Under the pieces are notes generated by a model. It had not been told where the DNA came from, searched no databases, and worked only from the letters and a program-made list of their open reading frames with translations. Positions 62,598-64,000 of a stretch of DNA of 64,000 bases are shown piece after piece. The position numbers were made by a program, and so were the translations under genes. The stretch comes from a virus: the IMG/VR virus record IMGVR_UViG_3300044641_004856, positions 1 to 64,000 of that record; one strand, 5' to 3'. Each line of letters opens with the position of its first letter. Position 1 is the stretch's first letter.

Positions 62598-62914
62598 GGT
62601 CTGAGGGACAAAAACAATCTCAAAAGCACGAAAAGCGTTTAGCCAAAAAAGTTGGTGGAACACGAACTGCTGCTTCTGGGGCATTCTGGTCAAGAAAGGG
62701 AGACGTTCGTTCTAAAGAACTTTTAATTGAGCATAAGTGGACTGGTAAAAAACAGGTCACTATCAAGTCCGAAGTTCTAAAGAAGATTACGAGAGAGGCA
62801 ATACTAGATAGCCGAATACCCGTGCTCGGCTTACATTTAGATGGGGAGAACTACGTGGTTCTTCTTGAAGACGATTACTTGGAAATGAGAGAGACCGTTG
62901 AAAAGGAATCGTAA
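62594..62914 (+). CDS. Holliday-junction-resolvase-like nuclease
   Basis: 106 residues, overlapping the recombinase stop (ATGA). HEKRLAKKVGGTRTAASGAFWSRKGDVRSKELLIEHKWTGKKQVTIKSEVL has the PD-(D/E)xK pattern: GDV with Asp, then IEHK with Glu and Lys, as in phage Hjc-like resolvases. It would cut branched DNA before packaging. Partner genes RecA and polymerase agree. Confidence 0.7.
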   Translation: MRSEGQKQSQKHEKRLAKKVGGTRTAASGAFWSRKGDVRSKELLIEHKWTGKKQVTIKSEVLKKITREAILDSRIPVLGLHLDGENYVVLLEDDYLEMRETVEKES

Positions 62915-62917
62915 AGC

Positions 62918-63235
62918 ATGGATGAACCGTCTTACACATGGCGGTATAAAGCAAAGTGTCGCGGAGAAGATACTGACACCTTTTACCCACCTCGTGATAA
63001 AGAAAAGTACACAATCATTGCAGATAGAGCAAAGACGTTTTGTTTTGGAGCCACAGGGAACAAGCCCTGTCCAGTTCGTTTAAATTGTCTGTGGGATGCT
63101 GTAGAAAGGGATGAGCCACATGGAATTTGGGGAGGCCTGTCTCATCGAGAAAGAAATGCTCTAATTCGCAAATGGAAAAAGAAGTACAAAAAAACTATGT
63201 CGTTAGAACAATACATTAAAGAACTAGAGGATTAA
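62918..63235 (+). CDS. WhiB-family iron-sulfur regulator
   Basis: 105 residues. TWRYKAKCRGEDTDTFYPP, AKTFCFGATGNKPCPVRLNCLWDAVERDEPHGIWGGLSHRERNAL is the WhiB layout: four Cys for a 4Fe-4S cluster, the GIWGG turn (69-73) and a basic DNA-contact tail. Here the Cys are 14, 42, 51 and 57, so the central pair is C-x8-C instead of the usual C-x2-C. WhiB proteins bind the principal sigma factor of Actinobacteria, so this protein probably changes host or phage transcription. Strong evidence for an actinobacterial host. Confidence 0.88.
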   Translation: MDEPSYTWRYKAKCRGEDTDTFYPPRDKEKYTIIADRAKTFCFGATGNKPCPVRLNCLWDAVERDEPHGIWGGLSHRERNALIRKWKKKYKKTMSLEQYIKELED

Positions 63236-64000
63236 ATGAACGCAGAGTTAAAGAGGTTTCTAGAGGCTAAGAAGACTAACCCTAGACTTGTAGGGGATGT
63301 TGAACGGCACTTGCTTTCTAGAGCACCCGAACCACGGTCTACTACCGTCTTACACCCTTCGGAGATGGTAAAAAAAGATTGGTGTTTACGAGCCTCTTAC
63401 TTTGCATTAACTGGAGCGACTGTTAAAAAAGAAGCCCCAAACCTACGTTTGCAATCCATCTTTGATGAAGGCCATTTTATTCATCACAAATGGCAGACAT
63501 GGTTTCGAGAAATGGGTGTATTGCACGGACAGTGGCACTGCATGGTTTGTAGCAAAGAGATGTTTGCTACCTCCCCAATTGTTTGTTTAAACTGTGGTGC
63601 TAAAAGTCTGTTCTTAACTTACAGTGAAGTCACTTTGGCTGACCCTGAAACAAGAATTCAAGGTCACACAGATGGCTGGATAAAAGGTATTGGCAACGAT
63701 TGTTTAATTGAAATAAAATCAATTGGTGCAGGAACTCTACGCTTTGAAGCCCCTGACTTGTTAGCCAAGAACGAGGGAGATGTACAAAAAACGTGGCGGT
63801 CAATTAAGCGTCCGTTTAATACACATTTACTTCAAGGTCAAATTTACCTAGAACTTATGCGACGAATGCTACAGCCAGTAGACGAGATTGTTTTTCTTTA
63901 CGAGTTAAAGGCTGACCAAGATTATATGGAATTTACTATAAAAGCCGACTTTGGCATGGTTGAGGAACTATTTGAAAAAGCAAAAATAGTCTGTGCTGCG
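63236..64000 (+). CDS. Cas4/RecB-like exonuclease (3' truncated)
   Basis: 255 codons are present from the ATG one base after the WhiB stop; the frame is still open at the window edge. HPSEMVKKDWCLRASYFALTG, FDEGHFIHHKWQTWFREMG, then GHTDGWIKG (D146) and LIEIKSIG (E159, K161) form the PD-(D/E)xK nuclease core. A zinc ribbon CxxC...CxxC (102-120) is inserted. This matches the Cas4/RecB-like family of phages, used in DNA end processing. No CRISPR genes or arrays are seen nearby. Confidence 0.75.
   Translation, partial: MNAELKRFLEAKKTNPRLVGDVERHLLSRAPEPRSTTVLHPSEMVKKDWCLRASYFALTGATVKKEAPNLRLQSIFDEGHFIHHKWQTWFREMGVLHGQWHCMVCSKEMFATSPIVCLNCGAKSLFLTYSEVTLADPETRIQGHTDGWIKGIGNDCLIEIKSIGAGTLRFEAPDLLAKNEGDVQKTWRSIKRPFNTHLLQGQIYLELMRRMLQPVDEIVFLYELKADQDYMEFTIKADFGMVEELFEKAKIVCAA

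Noticed and set aside
63236-64000. Cas4-like gene as a sign of a CRISPR system
   Set aside because: Lone Cas4/RecB-like nucleases are common in phages. No array or other cas gene is visible in the window.

Overview
This 64 kb window is part of a large tailed-phage genome with a contractile tail (myovirus morphology). Every gene found lies on the + strand. Tail sheath, tail tube, gp25-like wedge and baseplate J genes show the contractile tail. A WhiB-type iron-sulfur regulator near 62.9 kb, a family essentially confined to Actinobacteria and their phages, points to an actinobacterial host. The AT-rich sequence fits a low-GC actinobacterium such as the freshwater Nanopelagicales better than a high-GC soil genus; that host guess is inference. 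No integrase, tRNA, CRISPR array or insertion sequence was seen. No small terminase subunit and no dedicated endolysin gene were recognised.

Layout. (1) 0-7.5 kb: the end of a truncated glycine-rich gene, a small lipoprotein, a large exported protein with 16 EEPPA repeats and EF-hand-like segments, two or three holin-like membrane proteins, and small proteins including DUF6321-like, zinc-ribbon and KTSC-domain types. (2) 7.5-14.3 kb: large terminase, portal, scaffold and major capsid genes, with strong hairpins between transcription blocks. (3) 14.4-31 kb: an adhesin block inserted between capsid and neck genes. It holds two collagen-like fibre proteins, two very large glycine-rich or beta-repeat proteins, a methyltransferase and a glycosyltransferase. 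(4) 31-32 kb: a string of very short Lys-rich or Cys-containing proteins ending in a strong terminator. (5) 32-49.8 kb: neck proteins, sheath, tube, a tail-assembly chaperone with a predicted +1 frameshift, a tape measure with two wall-degrading domains, hub, spike, gp25, baseplate J, fibre proteins including one with a 26-cysteine insert, and a tail protein I. (6) 49.8-64 kb: replication and recombination genes. These are a winged-helix initiator-like protein carrying a repeated 17-bp element, DnaC-like loader, DnaB-like helicase, primase, SNF2-type helicase, probable ssDNA-binding protein, family A DNA polymerase, RecA-like recombinase, resolvase-like nuclease, WhiB, and a Cas4/RecB-like nuclease cut by the window edge.

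How the parts work together. Genes are packed with ATGA, TAATG and GTGA overlaps, so most modules are probably translated as coupled polycistrons separated by hairpins. The signals most worth following are: the frameshift site UUU-UAA in the tail chaperone; an intact type-1-copper-like ligand set at the end of a collagen-like fibre, with a ligand-less relative in the other fibre; Thr-rich GPT collagen repeats lying next to a TPR-carrying glycosyltransferase and a methyltransferase, which suggests a self-glycosylated fibre; the cysteine-rich insert in a tail protein; the altered cysteine spacing of the WhiB protein; and short DNA repeats at 50.3 kb and 32.0 kb that look like DNA-level control sites. 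All functional calls come from reading motifs and gene order; no database search was run.
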